Assembly (NCBI GenBank): GCA_045600845.1
Contig: JAZRYR010000051.1
Span: 1-64,000, forward strand
Source of the DNA: RGIG5612 sp045600845
Lineage (GTDB): Bacteria; Bacillota; Clostridia; Lachnospirales; Lachnospiraceae
Reading direction: 5' to 3'
DNA: 64,000 bases
Shown here: piece after piece, positions 16,906-25,562 of the stretch
Layout of the letters: every line of letters starts with the position of its first letter
Numbering within the stretch: the first letter of the stretch is position 1
The notes under the pieces: generated by a model
Database searches by the model: none
What the model was told of the DNA's origin: nothing
The model's input: the letters and a program-made list of their open reading frames with translations, nothing else
Program-made: the position numbers and the translations under genes

Positions 16906-19900
16906 GTGAACGATATTCTGGAAAAGGCCTTGATGTTAGGCCAGAATAAGAAAATAGCGGAAGAGGAATATCTTGTTGCAACAGGGGAAAAAGAACCTGC
17001 TTCTTTTTCCGTTACTCCGGATATGATTGCCTTGTCGAATCTTACGGAAGACTTCCATGTGAAGATGACTCTGAAGATAGAAAATCCCGGCTATCTGGAA
17101 ATGGAAACCATTGTGCCGGATTCTTTCTTGAAAATCGAAAAGAGAATTATCACCAGTAATGATTTTGAAGACGGGGTATTGGATATTTCTGTTTTGATCA
17201 TGGAAAGTAAACTGCATGCCGGAAAAAATTATTCCAGCATTACTTTCCGGACTTCTAACCAGGAAATACAGGTTCCGATCATGGTAAATATTAAAGTAAA
17301 AAGCATTCTGGACGGGAAAAATCCGAAAAAGAAATGGTCGGAACTTTTAAGACTGTATCTGGATTATCGGATCGGGAATATAGAACCTTATGACTGGATG
17401 GAAAAATCCAACGAAATCATCGGGAATGTTGACGGTAATGAAATCGATGATATGTATCTGATGCTTTACCGTGCCCATATATTTATTGAATTAGAGCAAT
17501 ATACCAATGCTGCAAATATTCTGGAATTTATGGCTGAGCAGATTTCCAAACTGAAGGAAATCAATTATGAACTGCTTTGTTACTTCTATTATGTGGAATG
17601 CCTGTATGAAAAAGATGAGCTTCAGGTATTAAAAGCGGTCCGCAGAATTCGTGCGGCATACGAAAAGAATCCAAGTTGGAGAATTCTCTGGATTTTGATG
17701 AAAATGGATTCTTCTTATATCCATGAGCCGGGATTGAAACTGGATGCCCTCTATGATTGTTTTTACGATGGCTGCTGCAGTCCGGTGATGTACCTGGAAG
17801 CTTTAGAAATCTTCCGTAAAACACCGAAATTCCTGTACGATGCTTCGGACTTTGAACTTCAGGTCCTGCTTTTCGGCGCAAAAATTGGATATATCACAGG
17901 AACCTTAAGTTCCCAATTTGCGGACCTGATATTAGAGCAGAGCAATGTAAAACTGACAAAGATCAACTCGAGAATTGCCATTAAGGTCTTACGGATGATG
18001 TATGACCGTTTCCCAACTAGGAGTCTGTTAAAAGCGCTCTGTACGCTCCTGATCCTGAACGATAACCGGGAAAACGAAAACCAGAAATATTATGGAGAGG
18101 CTATCCGGGAATATATTGATAATATACCGGGCCTGTTTAATTATTATATCTATGCCATTGACCAGACGAAATATGACACCGTTCCGACCAGGGTCATGGA
18201 GTATTTTTCTGAGAATGTAGCAAAACTTGAATCCTATCAGTCGTATTTCTATGCGAATCTGATTGCCAACAAGAGAAAGCATCCGGAATACTACAGAGCC
18301 TATGTGCCGGCGATGATCGAGTATGCTGAAGAACAGATTTTAAAGGGAACCATAGACGATCATCTGGCGGTTATTTACAAGGATATTCTGGAAAATAACC
18401 TGTTGACCACGAACCTGCAGAGAGGACTTTTCGAGATTCTTTCTACCAAACGGATTGAATGTCATTCCGGCTGCATGACGAATGTCATGGTTCTGCATAG
18501 CGAACTGAGTATATATCAGGACATTGTTTTAAACGACGGACAGGCTCTGGTGAAAATATATTCGGGCGATGCCATTATTTTATTCAAAGACGGTGCAGGC
18601 AATATTTACCATAATGTGGATTATGAAAGAAAAGACTTACTGAATAGTCAGGAATATATTGATAAATGCATTCAGGGCGTTCCTCTGAATGATTATATGC
18701 TGTTGAAGGATACGCTGCCTCTGACCAGAGCTTATAAAGATCCGGTAGAAATCCTCCATTATCTGACTCATAACATGAATGCTTCCAGCTTCCGGGTTTC
18801 TTATGTACAGAAGATACTGAACGACACGGTCGTTTATTTCTCCAGGAATTCCAAGGAGCAGGAGGTATATGATGAACTGATTGAGTTCTTCAAATTTGAC
18901 CTGGATCCGGAAATCCGAGGAAAACTGATCGGTATCATGATCGAACTTGGCCGGAATGAGGAAGCTTTTGAAGAAATCAAAAAGGGCGGATTTGAGCACG
19001 TAGAGGATCTGAGCATAGCAAAACTGGCACATGAAATGACGAAAAATCCGGAAACCGAAGAAGACCCGCTGCTCCTTAACATGTGCGAGCAGAGTTTTAT
19101 CAAAACGACTTTTGATTCGTGCATTTTCGAGTATCTGCTGAAATATTATAATGGCCGGATTGAGGTCATGCTGGATCTTTACCGTGCAGGAAATGCTTAT
19201 GGAATCGTCGATGATACTCTTCCGGAAAGAGTACTGAAACGGACCATTGAAACTGGTGAAAATTCGGAACTGGTTTCCCAGTTATTTGCAAGATATTATG
19301 AATCCGGACCGAACGAACAGCTGAAAATAGATTATCTGGATTTCCGGGCCTATGATTATTTCTTCCATAACGAAGAACGAAATGCGGATTTCTTTAAATT
19401 TATTGGGGATGAGATGGTCAGCGGAGCAAAATTCAAGCCGGTGACGGAGCTGGCATATTTGAAATATGAGGCGGACAAAGACATCACCAGCAATATGAAA
19501 TTGCAGATCATTGAAAGAAAACTGAAGTATTATGCCGGAAGGTCCGTTCTTATGAATGAATTCAAGGGATACGGACGATATTTTGAATTACCGACGGTAT
19601 TGGCAAATTCAGTTATTATTACGAGTATCGGACATAATTCTACAGTAACATACCGTATAGCTCCGGGAGAAGAGGAACGGACGGAAAATATGAACGAAGT
19701 AATGGATGGATTCTTTGCAAAATATATTACTTTGTTCTATGGAGAAGCTGTTACATACCGGGTGGATGAAGGCGAAGAAGTAACGGTTTCCTATGATGAC
19801 CTGAATATTGTAGAAGATGAATCCCGGTATTCGGTTATTAATTCTCTGATCAAGATGCAGCAGGAAAAAGATCTGGAGAATTTAGGAGCTGCGGTGAAAG

Positions 19901-19941
19901 AATATTACATAAAAAGTCAGCTGATAGACAGGTTATTTTAA
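16906..19941 (+). CDS. DUF5717 family protein, large helical-repeat protein
   Basis: A 1011-residue protein with GTG start (16906) five bases after GGGAG at the end of rarA. No signal peptide or membrane span, so probably cytosolic. Residues about 30-130 alternate short beta-like stretches and resemble an Ig-like sandwich; residues about 140-750 are helical and TPR-like (for example ELEQYTNAANILEFMAE); the C-terminal third ends in a mixed region with a beta-rich patch around TVTYRIAPGEE. From memory this matches DUF5717, known only as a Lachnospiraceae-type family. Its stop overlaps the start of the DUF5716 gene by one base. Role unknown; the neighbours suggest a complex with the Hsp70-like and TPR proteins. 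Confidence 0.75.
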   Translation: MNDILEKALMLGQNKKIAEEEYLVATGEKEPASFSVTPDMIALSNLTEDFHVKMTLKIENPGYLEMETIVPDSFLKIEKRIITSNDFEDGVLDISVLIMESKLHAGKNYSSITFRTSNQEIQVPIMVNIKVKSILDGKNPKKKWSELLRLYLDYRIGNIEPYDWMEKSNEIIGNVDGNEIDDMYLMLYRAHIFIELEQYTNAANILEFMAEQISKLKEINYELLCYFYYVECLYEKDELQVLKAVRRIRAAYEKNPSWRILWILMKMDSSYIHEPGLKLDALYDCFYDGCCSPVMYLEALEIFRKTPKFLYDASDFELQVLLFGAKIGYITGTLSSQFADLILEQSNVKLTKINSRIAIKVLRMMYDRFPTRSLLKALCTLLILNDNRENENQKYYGEAIREYIDNIPGLFNYYIYAIDQTKYDTVPTRVMEYFSENVAKLESYQSYFYANLIANKRKHPEYYRAYVPAMIEYAEEQILKGTIDDHLAVIYKDILENNLLTTNLQRGLFEILSTKRIECHSGCMTNVMVLHSELSIYQDIVLNDGQALVKIYSGDAIILFKDGAGNIYHNVDYERKDLLNSQEYIDKCIQGVPLNDYMLLKDTLPLTRAYKDPVEILHYLTHNMNASSFRVSYVQKILNDTVVYFSRNSKEQEVYDELIEFFKFDLDPEIRGKLIGIMIELGRNEEAFEEIKKGGFEHVEDLSIAKLAHEMTKNPETEEDPLLLNMCEQSFIKTTFDSCIFEYLLKYYNGRIEVMLDLYRAGNAYGIVDDTLPERVLKRTIETGENSELVSQLFARYYESGPNEQLKIDYLDFRAYDYFFHNEERNADFFKFIGDEMVSGAKFKPVTELAYLKYEADKDITSNMKLQIIERKLKYYAGRSVLMNEFKGYGRYFELPTVLANSVIITSIGHNSTVTYRIAPGEEERTENMNEVMDGFFAKYITLFYGEAVTYRVDEGEEVTVSYDDLNIVEDESRYSVINSLIKMQQEKDLENLGAAVKEYYIKSQLIDRLF

Positions 19942-21212
19942 TGAGTAAACAAGGACTGATCATTGGTATCGATTATACAAGTGAATATTGTCAGGCTTGC
20001 TACTATTCCCGACGTCATGAATGTCCGGAATCCATTGTTTCCGGCACAGAGGAAATGCGTTACCGGATTCCGACGGCGTTAAGCTTTGATTCTGATAACA
20101 GAAAATGGCTGATCGGACAAGCGGCCATTGATTATGCGAAAGAAAAGGAAGAGTATCTGTTCCAGGACCTGCTTGCAAATGTAGCAGAGAAGGAAAAATG
20201 TATTATCAATAATCAGGAATACACCTACATTCAGCTTCTGGCAATTTATTTTGGAAAGCTGATTGAGCTGATTCAGCTTACTACCTCGGTGATGGCAGTA
20301 GAAAATATTACCATAAACCTGAGGAGAATTGATCATGAAGTAAAGCAGACGATTCTGGATGCATTCGCTCTTTTGAAACTTCCGGCCAGCAAAATTAAAC
20401 TCCAGTCCTGCGCAGAAAGTTTTGCTTATTATGTATTAAACGAAGAGAAGGAACTGTGGGAAAAGGGCGCTCAGTTGTTTGATTTTTCTGCCGATGGCTT
20501 TTTTGAGAAGCAGCTGTCCGTGCAGAAGGGGGCGGAAAACGAAGAGTATGTTTACATCTATGAAGATGAGCATAACGATGGATTTTTTATCAGTGACAAC
20601 GAAGCCTCCCGGGAACAGATGGACGAAAAACTGGATTCTTTGTTCTTGGAAGTGATTGATGAAAATCCGGTTTCCAGCGTATTCTTTATTGGGGAAGGTT
20701 TTGAAGAAATCTGGTTTGAAAAAACGTTGAAAGATATTTCCGAGAATACCAGAGCATTTAAGGGGAATAACCTTTATGCAAAAGGCGCTTGTCTGGCGGG
20801 ATTGCGAAGAAGCAAAAAAGGGTTAAAGGATCTTTCGATTGTATGTGACGGAAGAACGAAAGTAACGATTGCAATAGAAGCCCGCTATAAAGGAAGCATG
20901 TCCATCATCAATCTGAGTAAGGCATCGGTGGACTGGTTTGATGCCGGAGTGGTTTCGGACTTTATTATTGATAATATAAAGGTGATCCGTTTTTATATTA
21001 CATCGATGGTCAGTAAGGAACGGACTTTTGTGGATTTTGACATCAGTGAATTTCCTCAAAGACCGAATAAGACAACACGAATTGAAATTGAAATCCGTTA
21101 TCTGAACGATTGTGAGTGTGAAATATCTATTAAAGATAAAGGATTTGGAGAATTTTTCCCGGCCAGCGATCTTAAAATCGCAAAGAGGCTGAATATGGAA
21201 GGATACGTATAA
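19941..21212 (+). CDS. DUF5716 family protein with a degenerate Hsp70/actin-like fold
   Basis: 423 residues. The order of motifs copies an Hsp70 nucleotide domain: GIDYTSEYCQACYYS near the N-terminus in place of GIDLGTTxS, then RIPTALSFDSDNRKWLIGQAA like the Hsp70 IPS...VG..A strand, an ESFAYYVL segment like the EPxAAALAYG helix, LFDFSADGFF where DLGGGTFD is expected, and FFIGEGFEEIW followed by LYAKGACLAGL like the final adenosine motif. The phosphate-2 glycine triplet is missing, so ATPase activity is doubtful. No substrate-binding domain like that of DnaK is recognised; about 120 C-terminal residues form a separate beta-rich part. Start and previous stop overlap (TAATG). Confidence 0.72.
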   Translation: MSKQGLIIGIDYTSEYCQACYYSRRHECPESIVSGTEEMRYRIPTALSFDSDNRKWLIGQAAIDYAKEKEEYLFQDLLANVAEKEKCIINNQEYTYIQLLAIYFGKLIELIQLTTSVMAVENITINLRRIDHEVKQTILDAFALLKLPASKIKLQSCAESFAYYVLNEEKELWEKGAQLFDFSADGFFEKQLSVQKGAENEEYVYIYEDEHNDGFFISDNEASREQMDEKLDSLFLEVIDENPVSSVFFIGEGFEEIWFEKTLKDISENTRAFKGNNLYAKGACLAGLRRSKKGLKDLSIVCDGRTKVTIAIEARYKGSMSIINLSKASVDWFDAGVVSDFIIDNIKVIRFYITSMVSKERTFVDFDISEFPQRPNKTTRIEIEIRYLNDCECEISIKDKGFGEFFPASDLKIAKRLNMEGYV

Positions 21213-21213
21213 A

Positions 21214-22017
21214 ATGGCTTTGCAAATCTGCGGAAAGCAGTCCCAAATTCCATATTACATCAATGAGATTGAAACGAATGTTTATTCCCTGGAAGAAATA
21301 AACTATTTTCTTTTCAATCATATTAACTTTGTCTATCGGGAGTTCTTTTCTGAGAAACTCTTTGATTTTATTGATAATGCCCTGGGACAGAGAGAAATGG
21401 CGGCCCAGCTCCGTCAGATGGCAGCGGAGGATGCTTCGGCCCAGGACTTTGTGAAATATATCCTTTCCGAAAGTTATTACTATTCCGGACATGAACTGAG
21501 TTCTATCGCCGGAGCAGTATTAAATATAGATAATCTGTCAGAAGCAGAACGACGCAAAATAGAGGCGGACACTTATTACAAGAATGGAAAATCGGAATCG
21601 GCCCTGAGGCTGTATTTTGAAATCCTGAATAACATGGATACGGAGGAAATGCCGGAAACCTTTTATGCAAAGATTGCCTATTCCATTGGTGTGATTTATG
21701 CGAAATCGTTTATGAGTAAAAATGCAAATATGTATTTTACAAAGGCTTATGAGCTTTATCCGGACCCGACCTATGCGAAAGCCTGTGTCTATATGTCCCT
21801 GGTCAATAATGACGAAGAAGAGCTTTTGAATACGATCATCAAATTTAATTTCTCCAACGAAACTTTAGAGACCATCCGGGAACGAGTGGGCGCCCTGCGC
21901 CGGGAGATTGAGAATAGCGACGAAACGAAAGAGTTCGTCCAGAAATTGGAAAACGAAGATACGAACACAAAAATAATAGATGAATGGAAAGAAGAATACT
22001 ATGAAAGAACTCGCTAA
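21214..22017 (+). CDS. TPR-like protein of the DUF5717/DUF5716 operon
   Basis: 267 residues, with GGAAGGA before the ATG and one base after the DUF5716 stop. The first 90 residues include a helical segment with REFFSEKLFDFIDNALGQ; residues about 105-225 carry two or three TPR-like helix pairs (EADTYYKNGKSESALRLYFEIL, SKNANMYFTKAYELYPDPTYAKA). The C-terminus is charged. No signal peptide. Probably a scaffold for the Hsp70-like and DUF5717 partners, inferred from gene order only. Its 3' end overlaps valS by 17 bases. Confidence 0.7.
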   Translation: MALQICGKQSQIPYYINEIETNVYSLEEINYFLFNHINFVYREFFSEKLFDFIDNALGQREMAAQLRQMAAEDASAQDFVKYILSESYYYSGHELSSIAGAVLNIDNLSEAERRKIEADTYYKNGKSESALRLYFEILNNMDTEEMPETFYAKIAYSIGVIYAKSFMSKNANMYFTKAYELYPDPTYAKACVYMSLVNNDEEELLNTIIKFNFSNETLETIRERVGALRREIENSDETKEFVQKLENEDTNTKIIDEWKEEYYERTR

Positions 22018-24655
22018 AACCTATAATCCAAAAGAGATTGAACAGCCTATTTATGACAACTGGCTTGAGAAAAAATATTTTCATGCGGAGCCGGATGACA
22101 GTAAAAAACCTTTTACCATCATCATGCCTCCTCCGAATATTACCGGTCAGCTTCATATGGGACATGCCCTGAACAATACGCTTCAGGATATTATTATCCG
22201 TCAGAAAAGAATGCAGGGCTACAATGCTTTATGGCAGCCTGGCTGTGATCATGCAAGTATTGCAACCGAAGTAAAGATCATCGAGCAGCTTCGAAAAGAA
22301 GGCATCCACAAAGAAGATTTGGGCCGTGAAGGTTTCCTGAAACGTGCGTGGGAATGGAAAGAAGAATACGGCGGACGCATTGTTACCCAGCTGAAGAAAA
22401 TGGGCAGCAGTGCCGATTGGGACAGAGAACGCTTTACCATGGACAAGGGCGTTTCAGATGCTGTTCTGGAAGTTTTTGTTAAGATGTACGAAAAAGGCTG
22501 GATTTACAAAGGAACAAAAATCATTAACTGGTGTCCGAAATGCCAGACCTCGGTAAGTGATGCTGAAGTAGAACATAAAGATACGGCTGGAAAATTCTGG
22601 CACATTAATTATCCGATTAAAGGCGAAGACCGCTTTATTGAAATCGCAACCACCCGTCCGGAAACCATGCTGGGCGATACGGCGGTTGTAGTTCATCCGG
22701 AGGATCCTAGATATCAGAGTTATATCGGAAAGACCTGTATTCTTCCACTCGTAGGAAGAGAACTGCCGATTATTGCGGACTCTTATATTGACCTGGAAGT
22801 TGGAACCGGTGCGATGAAAGTTACTCCGGCTCATGACCCGAACGACTTCGAATTAGGTAAAAAATACGGTCTGGAAGAAATCTGTGTATTCACCGATGAT
22901 GGCCATATTAACGAAAAAGGCGGAAAATACTGTGGCCTGACGACCGAACAGGCCAGAGTAAAAATAGTCGCAGATTTGGAAGAATCCGGACTGTTAGTAA
23001 AGACCCTCGATCATGAACATGCGGTAGGTTATCATGATCGTTGCAGCACCATCATTGAGCCTATGATCAAGGAACAGTGGTTCGTTAAGATGGACGAACT
23101 CATTAAACCGGCTATCAAGGCTGTTGATGAGGGCGAAGTAAAACTGATTCCGGGAAGAATGAGTAAGCTGTATCATAACTGGACGGATAATATCCGTGAC
23201 TGGTGTATTTCCAGACAGCTGTGGTGGGGCCACAGAATCCCGGCTTATTACTGCGAAGAGTGCGGAGAAATGGTTGTTTCCAAAGAGCAGCCAGAGAAAT
23301 GTCCGAAGTGCGGATGCACGCATTTCCATCAGGACGAGGACTGCTTAGATACTTGGTTCTCCTCTGCCTTATGGCCGTTCTCAACTTTAGGCTGGCCGGA
23401 AAAAACGAAAGATTTAGAGTACTTCTATCCAACGGACCTTCTGATTACCGGTTACGATATCATCTTCTTCTGGGTAATTCGTATGATCTTCTCCGGATAT
23501 GAGCAGATGGGCAAAGAGCCTTTCAAAGCTGTTTTATTCACCGGTCTGGTAAGAGATGACCAAGGTCGTAAAATGAGTAAATCTTTAGGAAACGGTATTG
23601 ATCCTCTGGAAGTTATTGACCAGTACGGAGCGGATGCTCTTAGATTTACCTTAGCTACCGGTAACTCTCCGGGAAATGACATGCGTTTCTATTATGAGAG
23701 AGTAGAGGCAAACCGGAACTTTGCAAACAAGATCTGGAATGCTTCCCGTTTTATCATGATGAACATGCCGGAAACCGGTGTTAAGAAAGTATCGGCAGAT
23801 AAATTGACCGACGCAGATAAATGGATTCTTTCCAAAGCAAATAAGCTGACAAAACTGGTTACCGAAAACTTAGATAAATACGAAATCGGTATGGCCGCAG
23901 ATAAGCTTTATGAATTTATCTGGGAGGAATTCTGCGATTGGTATATTGAAATGGTTAAGCCTCGTCTGTACGGCGAGGATGACAGCAAGGAAGCTGCTCG
24001 GTACACCTTACAGAAGGTTCTGATTATTGCCCTGAAACTGTTACATCCATACATGCCTTTCGTAACGGAAGAAATTTATACTACTCTTCAGCCTTATGTA
24101 GCAGAAGAAAATACGGAAGAGTCCATTATGATCTCTGCTTGGCCGGAATACAGCGAAGAGTTCAACTTCGAAGAGTCCGAAAATGAAATCGAAATGATCA
24201 AAGAAGCAGTGCGTGGCATCCGTAACGGCCGTGCGGAAATGAACGTTCCATTAAGCAAGAAGGCTGCTGTTCATGTGGTAAGTAAATCGGAATCTGTTCG
24301 GGCTGCTTTCGAAAAAGGTAAGGTATTCTTTGCAACCTTAGCAAAAGCTTCCGAAGTATTCGTACAGGAAGACTTAACCGGCATTAAAGACGATGCCATG
24401 AGCGTTTCCTTAGCGGAAGCTACTTGCTATGTTCCACTGGAAGACCTGATCGATAAAGATAAAGAAATCGAACGTTTATTAGGTGAACAGAAACGTTTAG
24501 AGGGAGAACTGAAGAGAGTAAACGGAATGCTTTCCAATCCGAACTTCATTAACAAAGCTCCGGAAACTAAGATTAACGAAGAAAAAGAAAAGAAAGAAAA
24601 ATACACCAAGATGATGGAGCAGGTAACTGCCCAGCTTGAAAAAATGAAAGCTTAA
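22001..24655 (+). CDS. valS: Valyl-tRNA synthetase
   Basis: Charges tRNA-Val. 884 residues from ATG 22001, preferred over an earlier in-frame ATG at 21980 because GGAAAG lies between them. Class I signatures: QLHMGHAL at 50-57 (HIGH-type) and KMSKS at 524-528. The editing domain (TTRPETMLGDTAV, AHDPNDFELG), a Cys4 knuckle-like CEECGEMV...CPKCGC, and the C-terminal coiled-coil tail typical of ValS are present. It is last in the rarA-DUF5717-DUF5716-TPR operon. No T-box leader is seen before it, unlike many Firmicute synthetase genes, which agrees with transcription from far upstream. Confidence 0.96.
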   Translation: MKELAKTYNPKEIEQPIYDNWLEKKYFHAEPDDSKKPFTIIMPPPNITGQLHMGHALNNTLQDIIIRQKRMQGYNALWQPGCDHASIATEVKIIEQLRKEGIHKEDLGREGFLKRAWEWKEEYGGRIVTQLKKMGSSADWDRERFTMDKGVSDAVLEVFVKMYEKGWIYKGTKIINWCPKCQTSVSDAEVEHKDTAGKFWHINYPIKGEDRFIEIATTRPETMLGDTAVVVHPEDPRYQSYIGKTCILPLVGRELPIIADSYIDLEVGTGAMKVTPAHDPNDFELGKKYGLEEICVFTDDGHINEKGGKYCGLTTEQARVKIVADLEESGLLVKTLDHEHAVGYHDRCSTIIEPMIKEQWFVKMDELIKPAIKAVDEGEVKLIPGRMSKLYHNWTDNIRDWCISRQLWWGHRIPAYYCEECGEMVVSKEQPEKCPKCGCTHFHQDEDCLDTWFSSALWPFSTLGWPEKTKDLEYFYPTDLLITGYDIIFFWVIRMIFSGYEQMGKEPFKAVLFTGLVRDDQGRKMSKSLGNGIDPLEVIDQYGADALRFTLATGNSPGNDMRFYYERVEANRNFANKIWNASRFIMMNMPETGVKKVSADKLTDADKWILSKANKLTKLVTENLDKYEIGMAADKLYEFIWEEFCDWYIEMVKPRLYGEDDSKEAARYTLQKVLIIALKLLHPYMPFVTEEIYTTLQPYVAEENTEESIMISAWPEYSEEFNFEESENEIEMIKEAVRGIRNGRAEMNVPLSKKAAVHVVSKSESVRAAFEKGKVFFATLAKASEVFVQEDLTGIKDDAMSVSLAEATCYVPLEDLIDKDKEIERLLGEQKRLEGELKRVNGMLSNPNFINKAPETKINEEKEKKEKYTKMMEQVTAQLEKMKA

Positions 24656-25330
24656 TTAAAATTCGTAAGGAAGAATGTTTCCATTGTCGGAAACGAAACG
24701 AATGGAATCAAGAACTGTAACTGAGGCACAGGCATTTGTAGCCTCAGTTATTTTTTTGATAAAAGATTCTTTTACAGAATCCTCTACAGACACTTTAAAG
24801 CAGACATTGTCTGCGTAAACCGTGTCTTCTAAGGCAATATCCATCTGGCTGATGATATATTGGATTTTTCCGGAAAGGGAATAATCAGAAGTAATGGAAA
24901 GCCGGGTGCCGTCGCATACCTTTAAGGCTTTTCCTTCTTTTCCTTCGTACAGTTCTTTCACTGCCGCCTGAGCGACGCCACCATAGGCTCTTACCAGGCC
25001 GCCGGTTCCTAAAAGGACGCCGCCGAAATAACGGGTGACAACGATGACGCAGTTTCTTAAGTTAGAGGCTAACAGTACTTCTAAGATTGGTTTTCCGGCA
25101 GTACCGGAAGGCTCCTTATCATCGGAAAACCGTTGGATTTCGTTATTTTCGCCTACCACAAAAGCGAAACAGTTGTGACGGGCGTCCCAATACTGCTTCC
25201 GTTTTTGCTCGATATAAGCTAAGGCCTCTTGCTCCGAATGCACTTCGCAGATGGCAGCGATAAAGCGGGATTTTTTTTTCGTTAATTCTGCCTGAGCTTC
25301 CCCCAGGACAACGATTTTTTCTATAGCCAT
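24656..25330 (-). CDS. yigZ: YigZ/IMPACT family protein
   Basis: 224 residues from ATG 25330, which has GGAGG on the minus strand; the frame continues upstream to 25432 without a ribosome site. The conserved DDKEPSGTAGKPIL and VTRYFGGVLLGTGGLVRAY blocks define the UPF0029/IMPACT N-terminal domain; a ferredoxin-like DUF1949 domain follows. Function in bacteria is uncertain; eukaryotic IMPACT inhibits GCN2. Its stop codon abuts that of valS (convergent), with no terminator hairpin between them, so some antisense overlap of transcripts is likely. Confidence 0.92.
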   Translation of the reverse strand: MAIEKIVVLGEAQAELTKKKSRFIAAICEVHSEQEALAYIEQKRKQYWDARHNCFAFVVGENNEIQRFSDDKEPSGTAGKPILEVLLASNLRNCVIVVTRYFGGVLLGTGGLVRAYGGVAQAAVKELYEGKEGKALKVCDGTRLSITSDYSLSGKIQYIISQMDIALEDTVYADNVCFKVSVEDSVKESFIKKITEATNACASVTVLDSIRFVSDNGNILPYEF

Positions 25331-25562
25331 ATTCCTCCGTAATTTCACATTAGAAACACTTTTTTCTAATAAAATATTACCATCTTTCGACAAGAATTTG
25401 TAATAAAAAATTAAGAAGCGATTTTTTGACATTCCTTGCGTCGTGATGTATAATTTTTTATCTATGGGCTTTGGGATAAGCCTGATTGGCGAATCATTAT
25501 TTTTAGAAAATACACCGAACTATAACAAACGTTTTTGTTATTGGAAAAAGAGGATTGAATAT

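Noticed and set aside
21850..22001. T-box leader for valS
   Set aside because: The region is coding for the TPR protein and lacks T-box and terminator motifs; valS is read from an upstream promoter.
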